A stretch of 64,000 nt of DNA from Chloroflexota bacterium (lineage in GTDB: Bacteria; Chloroflexota; Anaerolineae; Anaerolineales; Villigracilaceae): the NCBI GenBank assembly GCA_021414245.1, contig JAIOOU010000004.1, positions 248,001-312,000 on the forward strand, read 5' to 3'. Both the position numbers and the translations under genes were made by a program. Below the pieces are notes generated by a model that was not told where the DNA came from, ran no database searches, and saw only the letters and a list, made by a program, of their open reading frames with translations. Below are positions 8,191 through 15,136 of this stretch, one piece after another; within the stretch, counting starts at the first letter, position 1; each line of letters starts with the position of its first letter.

Positions 8191-9207
8191 TTGCGAGCCA
8201 AACATATCCTTTTCGCGGTGTTGACCATCGCTATATTAAGTGCCTGTGGCAAATCGGCCCCTGAGGTCTCCGGCCCCACCGTGTTGCCGACCAATACGCC
8301 GCCACCCACTCCAACGATTATTCCGACATTGTCCACTCCGCTGGCGATCCTTGTCATCCCCGCAGATATGGACAAGGAAAGTTCTGATCTATATCAAAAG
8401 ACGGTCTATGACCTTGCCCAGCAATCTGGTTTTCGCTCCCAGGTGCGCAATTCATTGACCCCGGCTGATCTGGCCGATCCGACCTTGAAAGTGGTAATTG
8501 CCCTGCCTCCAGATCCCGGAATTGCGGCCCTCGCCCCAACGGCTCCGGGTGTGCAGTTTTTGACCGTGAATATTCCCGATATTACCGCTGGGGGGAATGT
8601 AAGCGTTCTGGCTGGAGACAGTCAGGTCGAGCTTCCGGCTTTCCTGGCTGGATATACTGCTGCCATGATCACGGAGGAATATCATATCGGCATGGTCATT
8701 CCACAGGGCGATGCAGATGCAAACCGCGCCTATGCCGCTTTTGTTAATGGCCGGACCTATTATTGCGGTTTGTGCCGGACTTTTTATTTTACACAAACCA
8801 CGTATCCCACTTTTGTGGAAATCCCCGCCAGTGAAGATCCCAAAAATTATGGCGGTTATGCCAATTTGTTGATCAACGACCGTGATGTCGACACCCTTTA
8901 TATTTATCCCAGCCTGGCCAATGATGACCTGCTCTCCTATATCGGAACTCAGGGCGTGTTATTGATCGGGACCGCCATGCCGGTTCCGCGCCCGGGCGGC
9001 TGGGTGATGACCATTCGCCCGGATACGATCAAGGCCATTCAGACTGCCTGGCCGAATTTAATTGCCGGTCAGGGCGGAGTCAACGTTCAATCCCCGCTCG
9101 GAATTGCTGACGTGGACTCTACGTTGCTCACCCCCGGAAAGCTTCGGCTTGTCCAGGAAACCCTGGATGGGCTGCTGGCCGGGCGAATCCTGCCTTCCAG
9201 TCCATAA
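8191..9207 (+). CDS. BMP-type substrate-binding lipoprotein
   Basis: I chose the TTG at 8191 over the track's 8086: GGAG lies six bases upstream, a TATAAT box precedes it, and the protein then opens with LRAKHILFAVLTIAILSAC, a proper lipoprotein signal. The mature 338-residue product has a P/T-rich linker and a periplasmic-binding-protein fold of the BMP/PnrA type (AFLAGYTAAMI, then HIGMVIP). In BMP proteins this region binds nucleosides for an ABC transporter, but no permease or ATPase gene is next to it here, so the ligand and role are open. It is a single-gene unit with a terminator behind it. Confidence 0.7.
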   Translation: MRAKHILFAVLTIAILSACGKSAPEVSGPTVLPTNTPPPTPTIIPTLSTPLAILVIPADMDKESSDLYQKTVYDLAQQSGFRSQVRNSLTPADLADPTLKVVIALPPDPGIAALAPTAPGVQFLTVNIPDITAGGNVSVLAGDSQVELPAFLAGYTAAMITEEYHIGMVIPQGDADANRAYAAFVNGRTYYCGLCRTFYFTQTTYPTFVEIPASEDPKNYGGYANLLINDRDVDTLYIYPSLANDDLLSYIGTQGVLLIGTAMPVPRPGGWVMTIRPDTIKAIQTAWPNLIAGQGGVNVQSPLGIADVDSTLLTPGKLRLVQETLDGLLAGRILPSSP

Positions 9208-9244
9208 ATAAAAGGACGAGCCAAAAGCTCGTCCTTTTATTTAT
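9204..9244. terminator. Bidirectional terminator between convergent genes
   Basis: A perfect 18-bp stem, left arm 9204-9221 and right arm 9227-9244, with the loop CAAAA, rich in A on the left and T on the right, so it can serve both the lipoprotein gene and the receiver gene that face each other. It overlaps the stop codons of both. Confidence 0.93.
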
Positions 9245-9639
9245 CAAGCGTAGACTTTCGCGCGTGCTGTCATGCAATCCTGCCGGACCAGCCAGGCCAT
9301 GGACTTAATTAACAATGCCATGGGGCTGATGGGGGTTACAAGATGTTCATCCACACCCGCATGGTAATACTCGTCGAAAATTTCTCCATCCTGTTCCCTT
9401 GGGGCAAGAAGTACCAGAGTCCCTGATGTGGTGGAGCGAAGTTTTTGACAGAGACGGATTCGTTCCTGTTTTGGCAGATCCAGGTCAAGGACGATCAGCG
9501 CCGGGGAGAGCAATTGCGCCGATTGCAGGGCGTCCCGCCCGGATGTTTCGCTCATGACCAGACAGTTCTTTTGCTGGCACAGGGTTTCCCAGACTGCGAT
9601 CATCTCCTCATCCCGTGAGATGATCAAAACGCTGTTCAT
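9244..9639 (-). CDS. Degenerate CheY-like receiver protein
   Basis: I chose ATG 9639 (AAAGG eight bases upstream), which gives a 131-residue single receiver; the longer track ORF adds a non-conserved N-terminus that overlaps another small transcript. The phospho-acceptor region is present (LIVLDLDLP), but the usual acidic pair is replaced by SRDEE and the conserved KP near the C-terminus by VTPIS, so phosphorylation may be impaired. No output domain follows. It is likely a signalling stub or a protein-interaction receiver; no kinase is adjacent. Confidence 0.7.
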   Translation of the reverse strand: MNSVLIISRDEEMIAVWETLCQQKNCLVMSETSGRDALQSAQLLSPALIVLDLDLPKQERIRLCQKLRSTTSGTLVLLAPREQDGEIFDEYYHAGVDEHLVTPISPMALLIKSMAWLVRQDCMTARAKVYA

Positions 9640-9742
9640 TTCCTCAACCTTTCGCATGCTCATATTCTGATATCTCCATTTATTCTGTCGTTGAAGACGA
9701 CCGATTTGGGTCTCGAGTTTGAAAACATGCCCATTTAAATCC

Positions 9743-9772
9743 TTGACTACTTTTTCCCTTGCATGATAAACT
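9743..9772 (+). promoter_or_regulatory. Candidate promoter of the small-ORF transcript
   Basis: TTGACT (9743-9748) and TAAACT (9767-9772) are spaced by 18 bases on the plus strand, upstream of a small ORF with a strong ribosome site. Confidence 0.4.
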
Positions 9773-9818
9773 CTGCCTGCTTGAATAAAGCAAATCTTTG
9801 AAAGGAGGCGCACGTCCG

Positions 9819-9902
9819 ATGATTCTTAACCAGTTTTACATCTTGCCCGCATTCACCGGCAAAGCCGATGTTGATTCTCGCAGTGCGCCTGCTTATCGTT
9901 AG
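9819..9902 (+). CDS. Putative 27-residue small protein or leader peptide
   Basis: ATG at 9819 is preceded by AAAGGAGG ten bases upstream, the strongest ribosome-site match in the area. The frame encodes 27 residues (MILNQFYILPAF... ending PAYR) and stops at TAG 9900-9902, 18 bases before a terminator hairpin. Promoter, ribosome site, ORF and terminator together form a compact unit of about 180 bases. It is too short for the ORF track. The product has no family I recognise; it could also be a regulatory RNA with a translated part. Confidence 0.4.
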   Translation: MILNQFYILPAFTGKADVDSRSAPAYR

Positions 9903-9920
9903 ACTGATCTAGTTGTCTTG

Positions 9921-9957
9921 CGGTCACGGCGTTCCTGCGAACCTGTGGCCGTTTTTA
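9921..9957 (+). terminator. Terminator 1 of a tandem pair
   Basis: CGGTCAC pairs with GTGGCCG (one G-T pair), with an inner GTTC/GAAC stem, followed by TTTTTATTT. Confidence 0.75.
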
Positions 9958-9966
9958 TTTAACCGT

Positions 9967-10007
9967 AAAGCGTCCATGGGTTTAATGACCTGTGGCCGCT
10001 TTTTTTA
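9967..10007 (+). terminator. Terminator 2 of a tandem pair
   Basis: AAAGCG / CGCTTT closes an inner CCATGGG / CCTGTGG stem and runs into seven T. Its right half repeats the ACCTGTGGCCG and T run of terminator 1, so part was probably duplicated. Confidence 0.7.
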
Positions 10008-10069
10008 TTTCCATGACCGCCTATTCCCGGCCGGGAAGAAGCAATGGAAGCTTTGAATTGGAGGAAATC

Positions 10070-10654
10070 ATGTTAGACATTCAAACCCAGTTGTTTGAAG
10101 CGAAGGATGTCCGTTTCGGTCCCATCGACCATGAAACGCATCCCGAAATCGAATCCAAATGGACGCATGACGCCGAATTCATGCGCCTGTTCGACCTGAA
10201 ACCCGCCCGCCCGCTTTCGCCCGCCCTGGTGAAAAAGCAGTATGAGGCCATTGAAAAGGAGATGGAGGAGGATAAGAACCTCTTCTATTTCACCATTCGT
10301 TCCCGGGAAGACGACCGTTTACTCGGCAAGGCGATGGTGGAATGGATCGACTGGACCAATGGCAACGGCTTTCTCCGGCTCGGCATTGGCGCCGTTCAGG
10401 ATCGCCGCAAGGGCTATGGTTCACAGGCCCTGGGCATGCTCTTGCGCTACGCCTTCGGAGAACTCAACCTGTTTCGAGTCACGGCGGTTGTACCTGCCTA
10501 TAACGACGGCGCGCTGCGTCTCTTCCAGAAGTTCGGATTTATGGAGGAAATCCGCCGGCGTCAGGCGTTGAATCGGGATGGACAATTTTGGGATCTCGTC
10601 TCCTTCGGCTTGTTGAATTCCGAATGGCGGGAGCAGAATAACGGTCGAGGGTGA
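10070..10654 (+). CDS. GNAT N-acetyltransferase (RimJ/RimL type), array member 1
   Basis: Start at 10070 (MLDIQTQ) is set by GGAGGAA immediately upstream; the track ORF begins too early. The 194-residue protein shows the GNAT core: a strand with LLGKAMVEWIDW, LRLGIGAV, the acetyl-CoA loop DRRKGYGSQA near residues 118-127, the helix LLRYAFGELNLFRV and the PAYNDGALRLFQKFGF segment. This resembles spermidine/ribosomal-protein acetyltransferases. It heads a run of five GNAT genes on the plus strand and is followed by the next one after four bases. Substrate unknown. Confidence 0.88.
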   Translation: MLDIQTQLFEAKDVRFGPIDHETHPEIESKWTHDAEFMRLFDLKPARPLSPALVKKQYEAIEKEMEEDKNLFYFTIRSREDDRLLGKAMVEWIDWTNGNGFLRLGIGAVQDRRKGYGSQALGMLLRYAFGELNLFRVTAVVPAYNDGALRLFQKFGFMEEIRRRQALNRDGQFWDLVSFGLLNSEWREQNNGRG

Positions 10655-10658
10655 AGCG

Positions 10659-11219
10659 ATGAAAGACATCTATCGCGGATCCCTCGTCCGCCTCGCCGAT
10701 GAGTCCCCGGAAATGATGGCAAAAGCCCACACCCAATGGGACCGGGACACCGAACAGCACCGTCTTGCAGACAGCGAACCTGCGCAGCTTTGGTCGGAAA
10801 AAAAGATCAAGGAGTTCCTTGAAAAACGGGAGAAAAATAATTCGCAATCCTTCCGCTTTGCGATCCGAACCCTGGCCGACGATCAATTGATCGGCGGCGT
10901 GGGGTTGTGGGTCAGTTCCTGGAGCCACGCGGACACCTGGCTGGGGATCTCCATCGGCGACCGCCGGTATTGGGGCAAGGGCTACGGTACGGATGCCATG
11001 CGCCTGGCCGTTCAATATGCCTTTGTTGAACTGAATTTACGCCGGGTCTCGCTGGGCCTGCACGCCTACAATGAGCGGGCCCTGCGGACCTATCAGAAGG
11101 TCGGGTTCAAACTTGAAGGGCGTATGCGCGGCGAAGGCCTGCGCGACGGTGTCCGTTTCGACAGTTTGTGGATGGGCATTCTGCGCGAGGAGTGGCTGGC
11201 GGCGGAGGCGTCGAAATGA
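10659..11219 (+). CDS. GNAT N-acetyltransferase, array member 2
   Basis: A 186-residue single GNAT domain: a LIGGVGLWVSSWSHADTWLGISIG core, the acetyl-CoA loop DRRYWGKGYGTDA (about residues 104-116), the LNLRRVSLGLHAYN strand and the RTYQKVGFKLEGRMR end. It is a clear paralogue of the next gene, sharing the MKDI N-terminus, the EGRMRG/EGRIRG segment and the final ILREEW. Its stop overlaps the ATG of the next gene (ATGA at 11216-11219). Likely protein or small-amine N-acetyltransferase; substrate unknown. Confidence 0.88.
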   Translation: MKDIYRGSLVRLADESPEMMAKAHTQWDRDTEQHRLADSEPAQLWSEKKIKEFLEKREKNNSQSFRFAIRTLADDQLIGGVGLWVSSWSHADTWLGISIGDRRYWGKGYGTDAMRLAVQYAFVELNLRRVSLGLHAYNERALRTYQKVGFKLEGRMRGEGLRDGVRFDSLWMGILREEWLAAEASK

Positions 11220-11776
11220 AAGATATATTCAAGGGCAATCTTATCCGTCTCTCCGCCATGGATTCCGAGGAGATCGGCAAGGCGATGTCCTGGCAGGGGC
11301 GCGATTCGGAATTAATGCGTCTGATGGACACTGGTCCAACCCGCCTGCATTCCGCGAAAGCGGCGTCAAAATTTTTCGAAAAAATAATCGAAGACGATTC
11401 GCCCGCGAGTCATTTTTTCAGCATTCGCGCCCTGGATGATAACCGCCTGCTGGGCGACATCAATATTGATGTGATCAACAACTGGGGTTCGCGTGATGCG
11501 TTCGTGGGGATCGGAATCTACAAACGTGAGGATTGGGGCAGGGGCTATGGCACCGAGGCCATGCAGCTGATTTTGCAATTCGGCTTCATCGAACTCAACC
11601 TGCGCCGGATCACCCTTAGCGTCTTTGAATACAATCCACGCGCGATCCGCTCTTATGAAAAATGCGGTTTTCAAGTTGAGGGTCGCATACGCGGCAGAAT
11701 CATTAAAGACAACAAACGCTGGGATGTGCTCTTTATGGGCATCCTGCGTGAAGAATGGAAGGAGATGTATCAATGA
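11216..11776 (+). CDS. GNAT N-acetyltransferase, array member 3
   Basis: The start at 11216 is set by the ATGA overlap with the previous gene and by alignment to its paralogue; the track start at 11168 is upstream of both. The 186-residue product repeats the plan of member 2: LLGDINIDVIN, AFVGIGIYKRED, WGRGYGTEA for acetyl-CoA, LNLRRITLSVFEYNPRAIRSYEKCGF and a final ILREEW. The two probably arose by tandem duplication. The stop overlaps the start of member 4. Confidence 0.88.
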   Translation: MKDIFKGNLIRLSAMDSEEIGKAMSWQGRDSELMRLMDTGPTRLHSAKAASKFFEKIIEDDSPASHFFSIRALDDNRLLGDINIDVINNWGSRDAFVGIGIYKREDWGRGYGTEAMQLILQFGFIELNLRRITLSVFEYNPRAIRSYEKCGFQVEGRIRGRIIKDNKRWDVLFMGILREEWKEMYQ

Positions 11777-12753
11777 AAACAGAACCGCTTTTGGCGCCGG
11801 CGTTTCGGCTGCGGCCCCTCAATTGGGCAGACAGCAAAGCTGTGGCGCAGGTAATTTATGCTGCATGTGAGGCCGATGGGGATGTGATCGCCGCAATGAC
11901 CGCGGAGGAATTGGAGAGCGAATGGCGCAGCGAAGGTTTTAATCTGGAGACCGACGCCTTTGTTGTGGAAACTGCGGACGGCCGTGTTGCCGGTTATGGC
12001 GAATTTTTCAATGATAATCAGCACGCCAAGTTAAGTGTGGATTGGAATGTTCATCCGCAATTCAGAGATCAGGGTGTTGACGTTTCCTTGTTGAAACGCC
12101 TGGAGGAACGTGCCCGCGAAGAAATCCCACTGGCAGAGGCTGATTTGCGGGTTTTTCTGCGCAGCACCATCAGTGCCCGTGATATAGCCAGCCATAAGAT
12201 TCACACTGATTTGGGCTATGCTCCGATTCGATATCAATGGCGCATGGAAATCAAGTTGGATGGACAGCCGCCCGCACCGTCCTGGCCGGAAGGCGTAGAA
12301 CTGCGTCCCTTCAACCGCGAGCAGCATGCTAAAGCTGTCTGGCAGGCGAATAACGAAGCCTTCCGTGATCATTGGGGAAGCCGTGATGCGACCTTTGAAG
12401 AATTTGTTCACGGTCGTTTCGATGACCCCGAATATGACCCGGCTCTTTGGGTAATTGCCTGGGACGGGGAAGAAGTGGCTGGTTTTTCGTTGAACCGCTA
12501 CCGTATGGGTATTGGCTGGATCCGTTCCCTGGGTGTCCGCCGTCCCTGGCGCAAAAAAGGACTTGGACTTGCCTTGTTGCATCATTCCTTTGGCGAATTT
12601 TACAAACGCGGTATGAAGACCATCGGCCTTGGTGTGGATGCCTCCAACCCCACAGGCGCCACGCGCCTCTACCAACGGGCAGGCATGTACGTAGCCAGCG
12701 AATTCCTCACCTTTGAGAAGGAACTCCGTCCCGGGCGAAGTCTGGACGAATAA
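11773..12753 (+). CDS. Tandem-GNAT acetyltransferase (mycothiol synthase-like), array member 4
   Basis: The 326-residue protein carries two GNAT domains, about residues 10-155 and 170-320. The second has the acetyl-CoA loop RPWRKKGLGLALL and the LGVDASNPTGATRLYQRAGM signature that is best known from MshD-type (mycothiol synthase) enzymes, although a mycothiol pathway is not indicated here. Start 11773 overlaps the previous stop and has AAGGAGATG upstream. The N-terminal domain lacks a clear acetyl-CoA loop and may be structural. It is a close paralogue of the next gene. Confidence 0.85.
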   Translation: MKTEPLLAPAFRLRPLNWADSKAVAQVIYAACEADGDVIAAMTAEELESEWRSEGFNLETDAFVVETADGRVAGYGEFFNDNQHAKLSVDWNVHPQFRDQGVDVSLLKRLEERAREEIPLAEADLRVFLRSTISARDIASHKIHTDLGYAPIRYQWRMEIKLDGQPPAPSWPEGVELRPFNREQHAKAVWQANNEAFRDHWGSRDATFEEFVHGRFDDPEYDPALWVIAWDGEEVAGFSLNRYRMGIGWIRSLGVRRPWRKKGLGLALLHHSFGEFYKRGMKTIGLGVDASNPTGATRLYQRAGMYVASEFLTFEKELRPGRSLDE

Positions 12754-12766
12754 TTAGGAGATCGTC

Positions 12767-13744
12767 ATGACTGAAAAAACACATCTCGGCTCAGGCCTGA
12801 TTCTCCGCCCAGCCAGCATCAGAGACGTCAATGCCGTGGCGAAACTCACGCATGACGTTGCTCAGATCGAAGGAGATGCGAGTTTTGTAATGACTGCTGA
12901 AGAACTGACAAATGCATGGCGTAACGAAGGCTTTCTTGTGGATCGTGATGTTTTTGTCGTCGAAACCGAGGATGGGCAGGTGGTAGGCAGTGAAGAATTC
13001 TATAATGAGAATGATCACTGTAAACTTAAGGCAGATGGATGTGTTCATCCTGAATTCCGAGGTTTGGGGATTGGCACTGCCCTGCTTGAAAAAATGGCCG
13101 AACGCGCACGCGCTGAAATGGCGCTGGCTGATCCGGATACGCGGGTGGTGATTCAAAGTATGATTAATACCAAAAACGAAGCTGGGGACCCCTTGCTCCG
13201 TTCGGCGGGTTACTCTCCCATTCGCCATTACTGGCGTATGGAAATCAACTTACGGGAAGCGCCTGAGGCAGTGACCTTCCCATCCGGCCTTGAGTTGAGG
13301 CCGTTCATCAAAGACGAACATGCGATTGCCGTCTGGCAGGCGGATAACGAAGCCTTCCTTGATCATTGGGGCAGCCATGAATTTACCTACGAAAACTGGT
13401 CCAAAAAATTTGATCATCCAAATTTTGACCCCACACTATGGATGGTTGTTTGGGATGGGGATCAAGTTGCCGGGTTTTCACAAAACCGCTTCCGCATGGG
13501 ATCGGGCTGGGTGGGCACAATCGGAGTCCGCCGCTCGTGGCGCAAAAAGGGGCTCGGGCTGGCCCTTTTGCGCCATACGTTCGGTGAATTTTACAAACGC
13601 GGCATGAAGACCATCGGCCTCGGCGTGGATGCCTCCAACCCGACAGGCGCCACCCGTCTCTACCAACAGGCAGGCATGGTCGTGGCCAGTGAGCATGTCA
13701 CCTATGAAAAAGAGCTGCGTCCGGGCCGGAATCTTGCAGATTAA
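12767..13744 (+). CDS. Tandem-GNAT acetyltransferase (mycothiol synthase-like), array member 5
   Basis: A 325-residue double-GNAT protein, 13 bases after member 4 and with AGGAG before the ATG. The second domain carries RSWRKKGLGLALL and a GEFYKRGMKTIGLGVDAS stretch identical in protein sequence to member 4, while the N-terminal halves differ more, a pattern expected from duplication with later gene conversion. The N-terminal domain has a recognisable loop, HPEFRGLGIGTALL, so both domains may bind acetyl-CoA here. Substrate unknown. Confidence 0.85.
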   Translation: MTEKTHLGSGLILRPASIRDVNAVAKLTHDVAQIEGDASFVMTAEELTNAWRNEGFLVDRDVFVVETEDGQVVGSEEFYNENDHCKLKADGCVHPEFRGLGIGTALLEKMAERARAEMALADPDTRVVIQSMINTKNEAGDPLLRSAGYSPIRHYWRMEINLREAPEAVTFPSGLELRPFIKDEHAIAVWQADNEAFLDHWGSHEFTYENWSKKFDHPNFDPTLWMVVWDGDQVAGFSQNRFRMGSGWVGTIGVRRSWRKKGLGLALLRHTFGEFYKRGMKTIGLGVDASNPTGATRLYQQAGMVVASEHVTYEKELRPGRNLAD

Positions 13745-13816
13745 AGCCGGTTCGTAGGGCGGGGCGAATATAGTGTAGAATCAACTTATACCCGCTATCC
13801 AGGAAAGGATACTCAC

Positions 13817-14230
13817 ATGAACCTGCGTTGTATCTACTGTCAGACCCCGTTTACCCTAGCCCGCACGGAAATGTTAAGTGCGATCGTTACGATGAACGAA
13901 AAGAGCCAGAACCATTATGATGCTCATTGTCCGCGCTGTCGCCGCGCCAACTCCATCTCGCGCCAGCGTATGGAATTATTTTTTCCGAACTGGCAGGAGG
14001 CTGCCAAGCAGGCCGCTGCCGCGCCGGCGAAACCGGCTCCAACCCCGGCTTCCGCTTCCCTTAAGACCGAACCCCTCCCCAAATCGGTCAAGGCCGCTGC
14101 TGTAAAGAAGGCACCTGCCAGGCCCGCCGCCAAGAAGGCGCCTGCTTCCAAAAAGCCGGCTGCTGCAGCAAAGAAAACAACCGCCAAGCCAGCTGCGAAG
14201 AAGGCGCCTGCAAAGACCAAGAAGAAATAA
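13817..14230 (+). CDS. Zinc-ribbon protein with histone H1-like Lys/Ala/Pro-rich tail
   Basis: The 137-residue protein has two parts. Residues 1-55 contain CIYC and CPRC, two CxxC knuckles about 31 residues apart that look like a zinc ribbon. From about residue 60 the chain is low-complexity Ala/Pro/Lys with repeated AKKAPA and KKPAA units, like the C-terminal tail of histone H1 and of bacterial H1-like proteins (Hc1, AlgP). Such tails bind and condense DNA or RNA. A nucleoid-associated or nucleic-acid-binding role is inferred. AGGAAAGGA precedes the ATG. The minus-strand Ala-rich ORF here is a shadow. Confidence 0.75.
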   Translation: MNLRCIYCQTPFTLARTEMLSAIVTMNEKSQNHYDAHCPRCRRANSISRQRMELFFPNWQEAAKQAAAAPAKPAPTPASASLKTEPLPKSVKAAAVKKAPARPAAKKAPASKKPAAAAKKTTAKPAAKKAPAKTKKK

Positions 14231-14252
14231 CCCTGATTTCTTTCAGACTACT

Positions 14253-14288
14253 ACAAAGCCAAGAAGACGAAAGTCTTTAAGGCTTTGT
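14253..14288 (+). terminator. Hairpin between the H1-like and HAD genes
   Basis: ACAAAGCC / GGCTTTGT encloses a second stem AAGAC-GAAA-GTCTT with a GNRA tetraloop. The following bases (GTGTTT) are a poor U tract, so it may be a weak terminator or an mRNA-stabilising hairpin. Confidence 0.45.
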
Positions 14289-14309
14289 GTGTTTATAAAA
14301 AGAGAGTAC

Positions 14310-14918
14310 ATGTCCATTCGCGCAGTTTTTTTTGATTTTGGCGGTGTAATCATGCGCACCGAGTACCAGGCACCGCGCCAGCATTTGGCGGAGCGTTTTC
14401 GCATGGATTACGACGATATCGACAGGGTGGTCTTTGGGAGCGAGTCTGCGCGCCGTGCCTCGTTGGGCGAGATTAGCGAGGATGCGCACTGGGCGGAAGT
14501 GCTTAAACGGATGAAGCTGCCCCTTACCGAGAAAAAGGCCTTTTCAGACGAATTCTTCGGCGGCGATGTCATCGACCATAAACTGGTCGGGTATCTGCGT
14601 TTGTTGCACGGCAAGGTCCATACGGGACTGATCTCAAATGCCTGGAGCGGATTGCGTGATTTCATTACAAGGGAAAAGATCATCGATATTTTTGATACTG
14701 TCATCATCTCGGCCGAGGTGGGTGTGGTTAAACCGGAGGCAGGGATCTATCAACTTGCGCTGGAGCAGGCCGGGGTCCGCGCAGAAGAGGCGCTCTTTGT
14801 CGATGACATGACTGCGAATATCGAGGCCTGTCAAAAGGTGGGCATGAAAGGCATTCTGTTCCGGGATGCGCAGGAAACGATTGAACAACTGGATCGTCAT
14901 CTTAAAACCGGCCGGTAA
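14310..14918 (+). CDS. HAD-superfamily hydrolase (subfamily IA type)
   Basis: A 202-residue HAD hydrolase using ATG 14310 (MSIRAVFFDFGG). Motif I is FFDFGGVI, which keeps the nucleophile Asp but has Gly where many phosphatases have the second Asp; this occurs in YihX-like members. Motif II is GLISN(A), motif III lies around VVKPEAGIY (Lys) and motif IV is LFVDDMTANIEACQKVGM. An alpha-helical cap lies between motifs I and II. A phosphatase or dehalogenase-type hydrolase for a small metabolite is likely; the substrate is not evident. Confidence 0.85.
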   Translation: MSIRAVFFDFGGVIMRTEYQAPRQHLAERFRMDYDDIDRVVFGSESARRASLGEISEDAHWAEVLKRMKLPLTEKKAFSDEFFGGDVIDHKLVGYLRLLHGKVHTGLISNAWSGLRDFITREKIIDIFDTVIISAEVGVVKPEAGIYQLALEQAGVRAEEALFVDDMTANIEACQKVGMKGILFRDAQETIEQLDRHLKTGR

Positions 14919-15047
14919 ATTCTCCGCGTACTTTCGCCGGAGGACAGGTACGTGTTGAATTCCCTGAAATTTTACATGCTTGAATGTTGAAAGTGTTTGA
15001 ACAACGTCCATGTCGTTTTGATTGGTTTGATAACTCTGGAGGTAAAA

Positions 15048-15110
15048 ATGAAAATCGCGATTTTTTTCAATACTTTATTCCGACTTAAAGGAGAATTCCC
15101 CGCCTGTTGA
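15048..15110 (+). CDS. Possible 20-residue leader ORF before the MFS gene
   Basis: ATG 15048 follows GGAGGT with a six-base gap, an excellent ribosome site, and opens a 20-codon frame (MKIAIFFNTLF...) that stops at 15110, 26 bases before the transporter start. It could be a regulatory leader peptide. Support is only the ribosome site and position. Confidence 0.25.
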   Translation: MKIAIFFNTLFRLKGEFPAC

Positions 15111-15136
15111 TCGTTTAACTTTATCGAAAGGCAAAT

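Noticed and set aside
10070-13744. GNAT array as a toxin-antitoxin (TacT-like) system
   Set aside because: No small RHH-type antitoxin gene accompanies any member, and the proteins fit metabolic or ribosomal acetyltransferase types better.
13924-14220. Minus-strand Ala/Phe-rich ORF opposite the H1-like gene
   Set aside because: Product of the AKKAPA repeat read backwards; no start signals.
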